Below are positions 23,548 through 35,299 of a stretch of DNA of 64,000 nt, one piece after another. The notes under the pieces are model-generated. The model ran no database searches, was not told where the DNA came from, and saw only the letters and a list, made by a program, of their open reading frames with translations. The stretch comes from Pocillopora verrucosa (Eukaryota; Cnidaria; Anthozoa; Scleractinia; Pocilloporidae), in NCBI RefSeq assembly GCF_036669915.1, contig NC_089315.1, forward strand, positions 888,503 to 952,502, read 5' to 3'. The position numbers and the translations under genes were made by a program. Every line of letters starts with the position of its first letter. The stretch's first letter is position 1.

Positions 23548-23660
23548 TAAATTGTCCACTATCGATTCGCACTGACAAAGGACTGACGCTCGAAACTTCA
23601 GCTTTAGAACATTTCTACAGTGGTCAAGTTACATTATCAACTCAGTTGATAAAACCAGTG
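23548..23660 (+). mobile_element. PLE terminal region with degenerate hammerhead-like motif
   Basis: The sequence CACTGACAAAGGACTGACGC, then CTCGAAACTTCAGC, then a CAACTCAGTTGATAAAACC segment resembles the terminal repeat of cnidarian Penelope-like elements, which are known to carry hammerhead ribozymes (CTGANGA...GAAAC). Here the core reads CTGACAA and GAAACTT, so the ribozyme would be inactive. The assignment is from memory of the family. Confidence 0.45.
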
Positions 23661-25526
23661 AAAGAAGAACAATTATATTACGCTAAAAAGGATCCATCTG
23701 CGACGAGAACGTAATTTAGAAATTCAAATTAATCGCGCAACTTTTTTCACTAAGGCTTCCTGTCTTTAATCTTCTCAAATCTTCCCCGCGAGCGGAGAAA
23801 TGTGCGTCCTTCCTCAGCTGTCTTCACATTCCCTAGTTATAAGCTTTTACACTCGCAGAGTGATAACAAAATGAAGTTTCTATGGATATGTGATCACCTA
23901 GGTATTCATTCCCAAAGTTTGCTGTTCTTGAGAGCTTAAAATAACTAAATCATCTGACAAAAATTCTACTTTGGAAGCAAATGAAATTCAAGCTTTAAAA
24001 GGGTCGATGTAATCTTAAAGGGAAAGGACAATCAACGATCTTTGCCCCTGACTCTTGCCATCAAATTTGCGTGTTTTGCTGAAATATATGCATAGCCCTT
24101 TCGAAACTCACAGTTATATTTCGATCAAATAGACTGTAATTATTCATCTTATTTGTTTTCGTGCGTATTGAATTTCCTTTTTCTGAATTTATTTTTGATA
24201 GAGGGGAATAATTAGCGAACTTAAATATTAAAAGGAACGAAATGGCACTTTTAATAAGAAAATCCATGGATTTTTCAATTTTATTTACTAATAGTGTGTT
24301 TCTAATTGGGAAGAAAAAGCCCAAATATGCATTATTCAATTCGCTTAGCTTGCAAAACAATCAAAGGACAAAAGTCTGATATTTTATTCGTGTGGTCGGT
24401 GGGCCCCAATAAAACTTAATTTTTTAGTTCCGTTATATTTGCTGCACCGAAAAATTATTTTTTTATGAAAGTCCGAATAGCGCAGAGGTTAACGCATCGT
24501 GAATTAAGCTATTGTTCTGTTTTCATAGACTGTTGCAAATGAACAAAGGTCCCTTTGCACAAAGAGTGCGTGTGGCGACTGAGAACAACCAATATCTATC
24601 ATAAAAATGGCAAATTGATTATAAGCAAGGGAACTTTGCCATTTATTTATGTTGTTATAGTTTTATAGAATTTCGAATGCCGCTTTACTTTATTAGGCGC
24701 ACTCCAGCTAGGTATTGAATATTTAACGCGAGCCGCGAAAAGGTAATTTTGAATTGAATTGTATTGACTGAACTGCAAAACACCATGGGAAAGCTCACAA
24801 ATTTGATGCAAGGAAATAGGTCTTTTTTTGTTCATCAGCCTACAGAGTGAGTTTTGCTGGCAATGAAAAGTCAAACTCAGAATGCGTAAGAATACGGAAC
24901 AAACATTGCAAATCAGGAGACCACAGCTCACCGACGCGCCACGGCAATATGAGTTTTAAGTTAAGTCTATATGCGATGAGACGAATTCAAAAACTACCAC
25001 CAAATTATGCAAACAAAAACTCCGTTGTGTCGGCTCATTAACTCCTTCAGCTGACAGTTTTGAAAATTTATATCTATCCATCCGAAGGATTATTCTTCAA
25101 TGATAAAAATTATGAGTACTTGCTAACTTAGGTAAATAATTGCTCTCAAGGCCATTATTCGTCTTCGATGCATTAGCTCATTGTTCCTGATATTTAAGTT
25201 ATTAGAAACACTTGAGGATGGGTAAAGAATGATTGAAAGACAATTCGTCGCGGCTCTGGAAGTTTTGAAATGCTATAAATTTTTAATAACTTTCGTAAAT
25301 TCGCCGTAAATGTAGAATTTCAGAAATCACCAAAATCTAACTGTCGACATCCAATGGCACAAAAAACGTTTGATTGATTCTTAAAGGTAAGAGTGCAATG
25401 ATATGCAAATTAGCTACCATGGATTAAGTTTATATATCTCTTTCTAGTAACAGAAACACAGGTCACCTGAGATAGACGATTCTCGTTTTCAGCCCCTTAG
25501 GAGTTACTTATCACAGGAACACGGAA

Positions 25527-26579
25527 ATGTCGTTATTTACCAACACTACCATAAATGGAACCAATACTTCCACCATGAGCGCAATTGAACGATATGAAGA
25601 ACCAAAAGCTTTGTACATTTTCCGTTTAACCCCCTTCTCCGTGACCATCTCGGCCAGTTTAATCGGCAACTCGATGGTTTGTAACTTCCCGCAAGCCTCT
25701 GCCCTACCATCTCGTCGCTAACATGGACTTCGCAGAAATTCTAAGCAGCGTTTGTTTGGCCGTCATGTTTGTGAGCTGGCAACCGAGTCTAACTGACACC
25801 AATCTCCAAAAGGCTGCCTGCATTTTGAATCCGTTGCAAGTAATTGCTCTTCTCGTTGTGATCTACTCACTGGCTGCCATCGCTTTTTATCGTTACAAAT
25901 TCATTGTAAACCCTCTTCCACGCACACCATCATCAGTAAAGACAATTACAATTCTGACCATATCTGGGCTGTGGCTGATGTCATTTGCAATCGCCTGCCC
26001 CTATTTCGTTGGTCTCAGGTTTAGAAATGGTAACTGTGAGGAGCTGTCTTTCGTAAACAATAGGTCCTATGTAGCTATCAGATTCATCCTGAACTACGCT
26101 TTACCTTATGTAATAATGCTGGCATCTTACGGAGCAGTGGCGTGGAACTTAAGGAGGCGAATTGTACAGATTGAAAGGCTAAATCGGGATTTGAATGTTG
26201 TACCGGCTCTTGTGTTGATGAAACTGAGCTCCAAGAGTTAAGAGATGGTACGAGAATGGAAAAAATAAGAAGTGTTCTGCTCGATCAGAATAACCGAAGA
26301 GACAGTAAACCCGAAAACACAGACCCGGAGAAAGATTTACTTAAGATGATTTTTATGCTTATCATTATTTTTGTTACGTGCTATTTTCCGTATCAAGCCC
26401 ATTATGTGTGGGAAAAGGTTTGTAACATCACTGCGTATCAATTTAGATATCATCGACTCTTAATTGATTATAATTTTATTTTGATTTGCCTTCCCAGCGC
26501 CTTACATCCTTTGTGTTATGGAACAATGAACAGTTTCTTTGCTAAGGCGTTCTCCAAAATCATTCTTTGTAGATCTTGA
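25527..26579 (+). pseudogene. Class A GPCR pseudogene with two frameshifts
   Basis: Counterpart of the receptors at 729 and 53448. It starts with ATG 25527 (MSLFTNTT) and reads through TM1. A 17-bp deletion after GNSMVC, near 25685, then shifts the frame. TM2 to the third intracellular loop are read in the second frame (25723-26241). A 2-nt gain near 26200 restores the original frame for TM6, TM7 and the stop at 26577-26579, with AATAAA at 26589. The TM4 entry is RTPSSVKT and the second extracellular loop NGNCEELSFVNN, as in 39371. The TM6-TM7 part is well preserved, so inactivation may be fairly recent. Confidence 0.92.
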
Positions 26580-26869
26580 AAACACAAGAATAAATATGTA
26601 TCTCAAGTCGTAGAATGCCATGCTCGAGTTCGAACAAATTCTCAGGTTTGTTTTGCATTGTTATTAAAGCAGTTTCTGGGTGAAAGTTTTGTCAACATGA
26701 GTTGTTCCTCAGTGTTTTACACCGTTCAGGACTGGTGAGTTTATCTCAAAATTGACTTGTGAACATATACAGACTTATCATGATGATGAATTTTTGTGCA
26801 GCTGCGTATCTGCGGCAACAACGATAGTGGAAGATACTGTCGAGCAACGTTACAAATGTTAAAAACTTT

Positions 26870-27440
26870 AATTTACTTCAAAACTTTTCAGAGATCGGTA
26901 CTATCTTTATGCAACCTCTACTAATTTCGTTCTAACGAAACAAAAATATGGCAAATTTTTGGTCAAAAGTTCAAGATTTAAAACCAATGACCAACCTGGA
27001 ACTTTCAAATGCTCTCGCTCACGATGCAAAACTTGTCCCTTCCTTCAAAACAGAAGAAAATGTCGGGACCCAAGAGATCCATTAAGATCACTGATCACTT
27101 CACGTACACCTTCGACAATGTCCTCTATTACATAACTTGCACTTATTGCAAAAAGTTACACATTGGTGAAACAGGAAGACGACTAGGTGACCAATTCCGA
27201 GAACACCTTCGCGACAAAGAAAAGTGAAAAGAACGCATCCAAACCAGTCGCTAGACACTATAATCTCCCAAATCATTTTAAGCAGCTGTAGTTTGCGACA
27301 TTTCCCACCGTCTAAGCAGTTCGGAAAGCCCCATAACACTAGAACAAAAACTTGTCTTTCAAATCGGCACTCTTAATCTCCACGGTATCAATGAGAGCTT
27401 TTCATTCAACTAATTTATTCTTGTTTTCTCGCCACCATAT
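26870..27440 (+). mobile_element. Penelope-like element remnant with GIY-YIG fragment, unit 2
   Basis: This is the best preserved of the three copies. A 72-codon frame (27009-27227) contains a cysteine pair and CKKLHIGETGRRLGDQFREH, the GIY-YIG nuclease core region of Penelope-like elements. Farther on, beyond frameshifts, FQIGTLNLHGINESFSFN resembles the C-terminal end of this protein. The RT domain is missing. Confidence 0.72.
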
Positions 27441-27787
27441 TCCCACCAATAGCACAGATACATTTCCTGTATAGGCCTGTGGCAATTCTTTCAGTTGCCG
27501 ATTTTCGTTCTCAGCCGCGTGAAATACCATTACCAAAGACACTGAATACGTAACTTGCGGTTTTTCTTTCCGTATTTTGGTTTTCTTCCCCTTTCAGGAA
27601 AGTTTGAGCGTCACTGTCTGTAAGCGATACGAATTTTTCGGTGTTTTAGCAGCCATAATTCGAGAACATTCCGACAAATGACCTTGGATTGAGAATGGTG
27701 AAGGCTACGCCGTTCATTCATTAACCTGACCGAGTGGCGCGAAAGGCGAGTGACTTGTCAGCAGCTGATTGGCCATATCAAATACAG

Positions 27788-27812
27788 GTGAAAAAATATC
27801 GTATTTTTTCAC
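27788..27812. repeat. MITE-like palindrome
   Basis: GTGAAAAAATA, TCG, TATTTTTTCAC forms a perfect 11-bp stem. The surrounding sequence (about 27.7-27.85 kb) is private to unit 2 and resembles short non-autonomous repeats common in cnidarian genomes. Confidence 0.5.
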
Positions 27813-29214
27813 GTGTGTTATTACGGCTTTTCTTAGGGCTGAAAGTCCTTGTATCAAACCATAGATTACATGATAAAAGTGTTTATTACAGTAAGTCTAA
27901 TTTGGATTTCCGCCTTTGAATCAAGAAGATACAGTATGCTGCTAGTAGATTATCTTTCAAAGATGAAGTTGGCGTTACATCACCATGCTTTACGCCTGGG
28001 ATTAGTTTAGAAAATTTGCGCCACATTCCCGACCAATCGCATGATAGATTAAAACCAATCGCTGATTGCATTTTTTGATCACTCATGTTTTCCCACGCTC
28101 TCATTGGCTCCACGGGATGTTTATCTTCCTGACCGTCCATTTTTTTTAAGAATTCAATCGAATAACGCTCCATCTTATTTCGGTAGCGAATTATTGATTA
28201 GCTTAGTATGGTATAAATTTCGCCTTTCTTAGGATCATTCCAATAAATTGATATTTCTTTAACCAAGAAGATGCCAAGTGGCAGTAGATGCCAAATGTCA
28301 TCTACTGCCAAGAAGCTACCTAGTATTTATTTCTCGGAGATTGTGCTGTAAAGAAACTTCTACTGCTATAAGAAGCAGAAAGCGTTACGAGTACTCTATA
28401 TAACGTAGGTATTGAAGCAAAATTTCATAGTAAGATAGATATAAAGACACTTGTAGGTAGAAATGTGATCGTAGAAAAAATGTTAATTTTCTGTAAAGCA
28501 GCTAAGCTAAACTGTTTGATTAGATTTCATTCATTTTCATGGAGCTTGTGATGATGCTATCTCCTTCATCAAATCATTCTTTGCGAAAGCATGGCAAGAC
28601 GATATCAAAACCTGTTCGTAATATGGAAGTTTAGAACTACTTTGAAAGGCATTAAATTTTAACTTAAATAGGAACCGTGTGCGCGAAAACGTTTGTGATG
28701 AACTGTTGAGAAAAGGTTCTTTTTTCATTTACAAAATTTTTCCGTCTGCGACTTTGTTGAGAGTATGAAAATGGCGACGGCAATCAAAGGACACAAAAAA
28801 ATTATTTTAAAAAGCTGATCTTAACAAACGACCGCGCGGGAATATTTCATCGTGAATAGCTTGCACAAACACAGCTTGTCGACACAACAACAAAAAACTA
28901 ACAATCCAAACCTTTCGCAAATGCCAATATTTTTTTTCTGTAACTTTTTCTTTCAAACAACTTTGTGGCTTATAGATACCGTTGTATGATTAGAGGAAGT
29001 TGAAGTCGTTCTGGATAATTTAAGATATTGTAGTGGTAGACTAGACTGACTGCCGCTCAATTCTCGCTAGATTTGCAAGCAGATTTTCACTTAGGTTTGT
29101 TTGGGGCAAAAACACGCGAAATAGCGATTGTGACGTAGCAAGGGCTTTTAACAAATTTTACTTCTTCGTAAGCTGTTCAAGTGCTACAAGTATAAATGTG
29201 TATTCATAACTTCT

Positions 29215-29520
29215 AGTGTCGCGTGAGTTTTTCCATTCGTAAAACGTGCGTAAAGAAAATGTGCACGAGAATTTCCATTGCTTCGTAAAAATGAGTACCG
29301 CGCCTTTTAACGAGAGAAAATGTTTGCCCTGTATAGAAGATGAGGGCTGTGCAACTTTACTCTACACTCTTACGATTGCGACGTGCGTGAAACATACGTA
29401 AGCGTCTAGAAAAGAACGTGGAAGTAGAAATATGACAATGTCAACGCACCTAAACGTTCACCTCAACGTACCAACGTACGTAATCTTTTTAAACGCACGT
29501 TCACGCGCGTGACAAAAGCG
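29215..29520. repeat. Cluster of ACGT/CGTGCGTAAA motifs, unit 2
   Basis: Counterpart of 4985-5290, with the same family of CGTGCGTAAA and ACGCACGT variants in both orientations and many substitutions. Confidence 0.5.
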
Positions 29521-31334
29521 ACAGTCGAAATCCAGCTTAATGGCACGACATTTTGCCAGTGTTTCGAGCGTTTGAGGGCCGCGATTCTCCTTGAAATCTG
29601 CAATTTGCACTAAGAAAATCTCCTTGAAATCTGCAATTTGCACTAAGAAAAACCCCTTAACTGCATAAAACCATTGGAGAAGCCACATTTTAACTCGTCA
29701 CTCGGACAACTCACTCATAACTCGTGACAATGTCATGATGCCTTACAACCACACACGTATCCTAGGAAACTCCTCCGTATATTTTAATTAAAATTGAACA
29801 GCACGTTTTCATGACGGTTATCATATTATTGTTGAGATCGATGCCTCTATACTTCTGTCATTTTCTTTGAAAAGAACCAGTGATCACTGGAAATTAAGAG
29901 GACAAATACTTAAGTCCATCTTATGACTGACAACTCAGTTCTGTCATTTGATAGAACTTGTATATATAATTATTATTTATGTACAGTATTTAACTTTAAT
30001 GTTTGTCCGAAAATTTGCGATTAATTTGTTATGTTTACCGACTGAAGGAATATCTGAGAGATGTTTAAAGGTAGATTCTTCCGTTTTCATCTTTCATCTA
30101 CCTTATGAGACCTATAATATTCCTTAATTCTTTAGCTCTATTGAATTGCAGGATGTTTTGACTTCTGATCGCCACCATGTCTAGAGACCTGTGGGTGTTT
30201 AAAACACTTTAACTCACACTCAGCTTTCAATGTAATTACACCACGTTTTTTTTATGATGACTATCCATCAAGTGTAGGTGTCTCTCCCTTTCTGAGAAAG
30301 AAATCACGCAACAAGGACACGCTTGTGATGATGCGGTTTTACAAGACTGTTCGCGAAGTTTCTCCCCCTGCTGTTCAACACATGTACATCTCTAATAACT
30401 GGAACATTTGGGGACTCGAACCTGGCGCTGATTTGGCTGTTTGCTGAAATTTTTACTCAACCCGACATCTCTGTGGTTAATTTTATTAAAATGTGCAATG
30501 TATTAATAAAAATACAAAAAACACCATCTGTTTCATATTTTTGGTCACTTGTTCCCTACGCCCGATAACCCGATCACCCTATTACTTGAAACTATTTCAC
30601 TTTCCCTAAAGGTTCGACTTATCAGGAGTCAAATATATTTCTTATGCCTACAGAATCAGTTCTTTTCAGGCATATTTTAAGTTAACAAGAATATTCTCCC
30701 ATCTTTGCAAATAAACGCACATTAGGATTTCCTAAAGTATTTAAGAGAACTTTTACAGCTATTAATTGCAGCTATTGATCACATTTGAAAATCCTTTAAT
30801 CAGCTTCCTCTCATCAAACCACCGGAAGCCTATATTTCTACATACAATAATTGAAACTATATAACATCTAGCAAATTTTCTTCAAGGAACTAAATGATCA
30901 GAAAATAATCTATGAGCTTCTTGTCTTAGTAATTTCCCTTGTGAAAGATGAGCATATTTACAAGCAAAGCCATGGATATGTAATTCTCAAGAATTTTTAT
31001 ACAAAATGCATGTGGCGGCAGGAAGTTGTTACTGAAGATATCCGTTGCACAGTGTTCCTGTGATTTAGACTAAGAGGCTATTGACGCTATAATATGTAAA
31101 TTTTTTTTCAAAGTTGTTCGGAAAAATACAGTTTTCTACGAACAATTTTTGCGGTATTTAAACTCTGAAACTCTTGACTAGAGGACTTCCCTATAATGTT
31201 CAAGATGGCTGCCAAACATTTACAGATGCCACATTGGGGGCATAGAACTTTTACTGAGTTCGATTTAAAACTGAGTCCGTTTCGGAGCTTGGTAAAGGTT
31301 TATCCAAAGTTCCGCTTACGACTTGAGATACACA

Positions 31335-32426
31335 TTAATCAAAAGATCTACAAAGAATGATTTTGGAGAACGCCTTAGCAAAGAAACTGTTCATTGTTCC
31401 ATAACATAAAGGATGTAAGGCGCTGGGAAGGCAAATCAAAATAAAATTATAATCAATAAAGAGTCGATGATATCTAAATTGATACGCAGTGATGTTACGA
31501 ACCCTTTCCCACACATAATGGGCTTGATATGGAAAATAACAAACAACATAAATGATAATAAGCATAAAAATCATCTTAAGTAAATCTTTCTCCGGGTCTT
31601 TGTTTTCGGGTTTGCTGTCTCTTCGGTTATTCTGATCGAACACGACACTCTTTCGTTCCTTCATTCTCGTGTCCTCTCCCAAGTCTTTTAGCTCCATTTG
31701 ATCTTCGATTTGGACAACACAAGACGATTCGGCAGTCGAGGTCCGATTTCTTTCGTTAATCTGTACAATTCGCTTCTTCAAGTTCCACGCCACTGCTCCG
31801 TAAGATGCCAGCATTATCACATAAGGTAAAGCGTAGTTCAGGATGAATCTGATAGCTACATAGGACCTATCGTTTACGAAAGACAGCTCGATGCATTCAC
31901 CATTTCTAAACCTGAGACCGAAGAAAAATGGGCAGGCGATTGAAAATGACAACAGCCACAGCCCTGATAGGGTCAGAATTGTAATCTTCTTGACAGATGG
32001 TCCGCGTGGAAGAGGGTTTACAATGAATCTGTAACGATAAAAAGCGATGGCAGCCAGTGAGTAGATCACAACGAGAAGAGCAACTACTTGCAACGGATTC
32101 AAAATGCATGCGGCCTCTTGAAGAACGACGTCAGTTGGATTCTGCCCGCTCGCAAACATAACAGCCAAACAAACACTGCTTAGAATTTCTGCGAAGGCCA
32201 TGTTAGCGACGAGATGGTAGGACAGAGGCTTGCGGGAAGGTATGGTACACACAGCATAACAAACCATCGAGTTGCCGATTATACTGGCCGAGATGATCAC
32301 GGAGAACAGGGTTAAACGGAAAATGTAAAGAGCCTTTGGTTCTTCATACTGTTCTATCCAGGAAACAGATTCCACCGTGGAGGGCTTGGTTGAGTTTGTG
32401 ATGTTCGTATTGTTGATAAACTCCAT
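31335..32426 (-). CDS. Class A GPCR, intact
   Basis: An intact intronless receptor of 363 aa from the ATG at 32426 (MEFINNTN). The frame remains open upstream to an ATG at 32621, adding 65 residues with a hydrophobic stretch. I prefer 32426 because paralogues at 7234 and 59393 share MEFINN but are in different frames upstream, as expected for a 5' UTR. It has seven membrane segments and the family's atypical motifs: E2.50 in NMAFAE, YRY after TM3, CYFP in TM6 and HPLCY in TM7. The second extracellular loop reads IELSFVNDRSYVAI. The first part (IEL) is typical of the 59393 class and the rest (SFVN.RSYVAI) of the 25527/39371 class, so it too looks gene-converted. The ligand is unknown. Confidence 0.93.
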   Translation of the reverse strand: MEFINNTNITNSTKPSTVESVSWIEQYEEPKALYIFRLTLFSVIISASIIGNSMVCYAVCTIPSRKPLSYHLVANMAFAEILSSVCLAVMFASGQNPTDVVLQEAACILNPLQVVALLVVIYSLAAIAFYRYRFIVNPLPRGPSVKKITILTLSGLWLLSFSIACPFFFGLRFRNGECIELSFVNDRSYVAIRFILNYALPYVIMLASYGAVAWNLKKRIVQINERNRTSTAESSCVVQIEDQMELKDLGEDTRMKERKSVVFDQNNRRDSKPENKDPEKDLLKMIFMLIIIYVVCYFPYQAHYVWERVRNITAYQFRYHRLFIDYNFILICLPSALHPLCYGTMNSFFAKAFSKIILCRSFD

Positions 32427-34252
32427 CGTTTTTGCCGTCTTCCGGCTCTTATCGTTCAGTATTCTTGTCCTCTTTGTTAACACCTTTATTGTGAGAGAGA
32501 TAAGCAGACAACAGATAATGTAGTGCGAAGCCGTTTTCACAAAGACTTTTGCTCCGTCTTCCTCTCCACTGTTTTGTTGATAGTCAACGTCACAAATGAC
32601 TTCGAATTTTAAACCTGTCAATATATGAATGACGAATTTTCATATTGATTTTAATTATAATTAAAGTTATCATTCCTGTTCTCGTATCTTGTATCTCGAT
32701 AAACATTTGCTAATGATAATAACTAGAATTGCACTTTTAAAGACTTTTAAACATTTTCCCCGACGAATTCTTTGTTGAGTATTGACTGACACAAATGACT
32801 CCAAATTTTCAGACCGTGAGTGACAAATGAATGACGAATCATTGATAAATTATAAATGCCGGTCTCGTCAAAGATCGCTCCAAGAACGGCGCGAGGCTTG
32901 GTATACTAAAAACCCAGCTGGTACAGAGCTATAATCATTGCAACAGTTTAAGATCACACAAACATCGCAACTGCCAGAGATTCGCGAAGTACATTGGTGG
33001 GCTTTAAATAACCTTGTAAACATTCTATGTGGTTAAAGTATGCCATCGTATTATAAGAGGAAGTTATCGAAGTAAATTATTGAAGATATCCTACCGATAG
33101 ACAGAGATAAAACTCACTTCAGTTATCACTAGAATCTACTTACAGCTTTTCACTTAGTTTTGTATAGGGAAAAACTCACGCAAGATATCGATTATGACGT
33201 AGCTACAGCTTTTAGCAAAATTCACTTCGGACAGGTTTGCAAATAACAATTTTCTTTTCAATCAGCATATGAATTTTTTAAAAGGAAACAGAGATTTAAA
33301 CTGCAGAGACAACTCAGACTGAAAAATATGAAACTGCTTTTTAACCAAGCATTTGATAGTTTGATGAGAGCACAAGACGTCAGCCTGTTAAAAAATTAGA
33401 GAAGCACCTCAGCCTTTCTTGACCCACCGTGTTCACTCATAGCTAACACTAATGTTCTTTTGTTACCGCGCGCGTATGCTAGGAACCTCTACTGCACATT
33501 TGATCAAAATTGAACGGCACAATTTCATGCCTAACGGTTACTTGCGAGGTCTGATCAGCTTGATCTAATTCCTGTCTTTTGTATCGAAAGAAACCGATAA
33601 TAAAAAATGGATACCATCTCTTTATTGAAAACTCAAGAGTTGTATGTAGAATTAAAGTCTAAGTAGTTCATGTCAGAACTTGAATGAAAATTTGCAATTG
33701 AATCAAATGAATTTTTCGTATTTATTGACTGAGAGAACATTTGGCAGATGCTCAATGACACATTAATCTTTCAATTTCCTTAAACCCTAGTCCAAAGCAG
33801 TCCGACAGCGCCGCTAAAACGCTTAAGGCGGGACAACTAGTGTCTTCTCAGCGTTGTTAGCTGCGGAGAACCATGTTTGTACGAAAAGGAAAACACATTT
33901 GGTTCTCAGACGTCTGATTCTTAATTAGTTTCTTGGCTTAGAAGTTCATCACATTAATCTTATTTTACCACTGATTATTGTAAACTGTGATCTTCCTAAA
34001 CAACGGATATTCAATCACGTAAAGATGACGCAAGGACCTTCTAACTACTTATCAGAACATAACCTCCTAAAAAAACACCATTTTGACTTAGCAGTCCGAG
34101 AAAGAAAGACATTGGAACTCAAAGTGCTAACATTGGTTCGGGAGATAAACATGGAAAATTTGACTTGAGAGATTATTATTGGGTTTTTTTTAGAGATTTC
34201 GCTTTACGTGACCCTTCAATACACGTGGAAAACAATACAAACAAGCAGTTGG
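32427..34252. other. Intergenic block, unit 2
   Basis: No gene seen. It aligns with 11.24-14.1 kb and 60.5-63.05 kb but is shorter, lacking about 1 kb corresponding to the 12.9-13.9 kb region of unit 1. A candidate 5'-UTR splice acceptor (TCTCTCTCACAG on the minus strand in the paralogues) reads CACAA here near 32490. Confidence 0.55.
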
Positions 34253-35299
34253 ATAGATAGATAGATAGATCGATAGCTTTATTAAAAATCACATGACAGC
34301 CCAGTAAGGCTGAATTGCATCATGATGATTATTTACAATGCAATACAGTGGCTAAAATTATAAATTATATTTACAGAGCATATAATTTACAAGAATAATA
34401 CAAGAATAATACACGAATAATACACAGACCTATTGTCTACATATGGCTGGTAAATATGTCTGGGAGAAACGCTTGGTGCGCATTACTGGGTTAACAGACT
34501 GACGTTGATCTATATGATTATAAGTAGTATAGTTCTTCAGTGGCAAAAAATGATGAAGCTTGTGCTCCGTATTGGACACTATTGGTTCGAAAAATTTATT
34601 ACATTGCTCGGTACGTCTATCCTTCAGTGAGTTCAGGTTAAACAATGAAAGGTTGGCGAGATATGATAGGCCAGGTGAAATTATAGATAGTGCGCATTTT
34701 TGAACACGTTCTATGTCGTCACTTAAATAATCAGGCAGTGCATGATGGTAAAGACGAGCACAATATTCGAGTAGAGGCCTAATACAAGTAAGATAGAAAC
34801 TAATACTATCACGAACCAGAACTTTGGCGCGCTTAAGCAATATGAGAAAGAACATCCGCTTATTAGCCTTTTTAAGTACGTCAGAAATATGACAATTCCA
34901 TTGTAGGGTGCTGGCTATTGTTACGTCTAACACTTTAACGCTGTTTGCGTCCTTTTAAAGTCAATCAGCATTTCTTTACACTTAACTGGGTTCAGCTAAA
35001 GCTTGTTTGTGATAGATCATTGCTCCACAGCTGTAACAACGACTTGCATTGTACTTTGTCCTCCCCTTAGGACCACCTCTACTAGTGTTGTATCATCCAC
35101 ATATTCCCACGCCTCGTAGCCGGGTGTGTGGAGATCATTGATTATCAGTATGAAGAGCCAGGGTCCAAGTTTGGTGCCTCGAGGCACTCCAGATGGAACG
35201 GCTCCCCATTCCGAGAAACAGTCACTTGAAAGCTTTACACGCTGCTTCCTGTCCATGGGGAAGTCAGACCCGACGAGCAACCCCGCTCGGAATACGCAA
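34253..35299 (-). mobile_element. 5'-truncated, decayed CR1/L2-like LINE
   Basis: On the minus strand the element ends in a (TATC)n microsatellite after AATAAAG. Two open fragments encode reverse transcriptase parts: 35017-35280 contains GVPRGTKLGP and YVDD, and 34430-34933 is the RT C-terminal region. Stops and frameshifts separate them. The flanks contain an imperfect duplication around CAGTTGG (34246-34252 and about 35300-35307). Units 1 and 3 lack it at the matching site. Confidence 0.85.

Larger units (their letters stand above)
384..25193. repeat. Tandem segmental duplication, unit 1
   Basis: First of three direct copies of a receptor-bearing unit. It runs from the TTAA at 384 to the TTAA at 25194 and contains, in order, the receptor loci at 729 (+), 7234 (-) and 18017 (-), then a long non-coding block. 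Unit 2 (25194-47068) and unit 3 (from 53103) have the same order, spacing and flanking sequence. Unit 1 is longer than unit 2 because it holds a 2.9-kb LINE, the tRNA array and a private AT-rich stretch around 14.9-17.1 kb. Confidence 0.85.
19221..25193. other. Long non-coding block, unit 1
   Basis: No gene recognized. The block aligns with 40240-47068 in unit 2, with moderate divergence and many indels. It includes a coding-like remnant (about 21240-21480, minus), another (about 23240-23410, minus), and a PLE-terminal-like motif (23548-23660). Otherwise it is AT-rich. Most small ORFs here are broken in the other unit. Confidence 0.6.
26595..31334. other. Intergenic block between convergent receptor loci, unit 2
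   Basis: No gene recognized. It contains the PLE remnant (26870-27440), a MITE-like palindrome (27788-27812) and the ACGT-motif cluster (29215-29520). It aligns with 2.4-7.2 kb and 54.5-59.4 kb, except that about 27.35-27.9 kb differs from units 1 and 3, which carry another sequence there. Confidence 0.6.

Noticed and set aside
24061-24360. 99-codon minus-strand ORF
   Set aside because: The corresponding unit 2 region is not open, and the composition is AT-rich and low in complexity.
32427-32621. 65-residue N-terminal extension of the 31335 receptor with a hydrophobic stretch, possibly a signal anchor
   Set aside because: The paralogues do not keep this frame upstream of MEFINN, so it is most likely 5' UTR. 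The possibility is kept as a low-interest finding.
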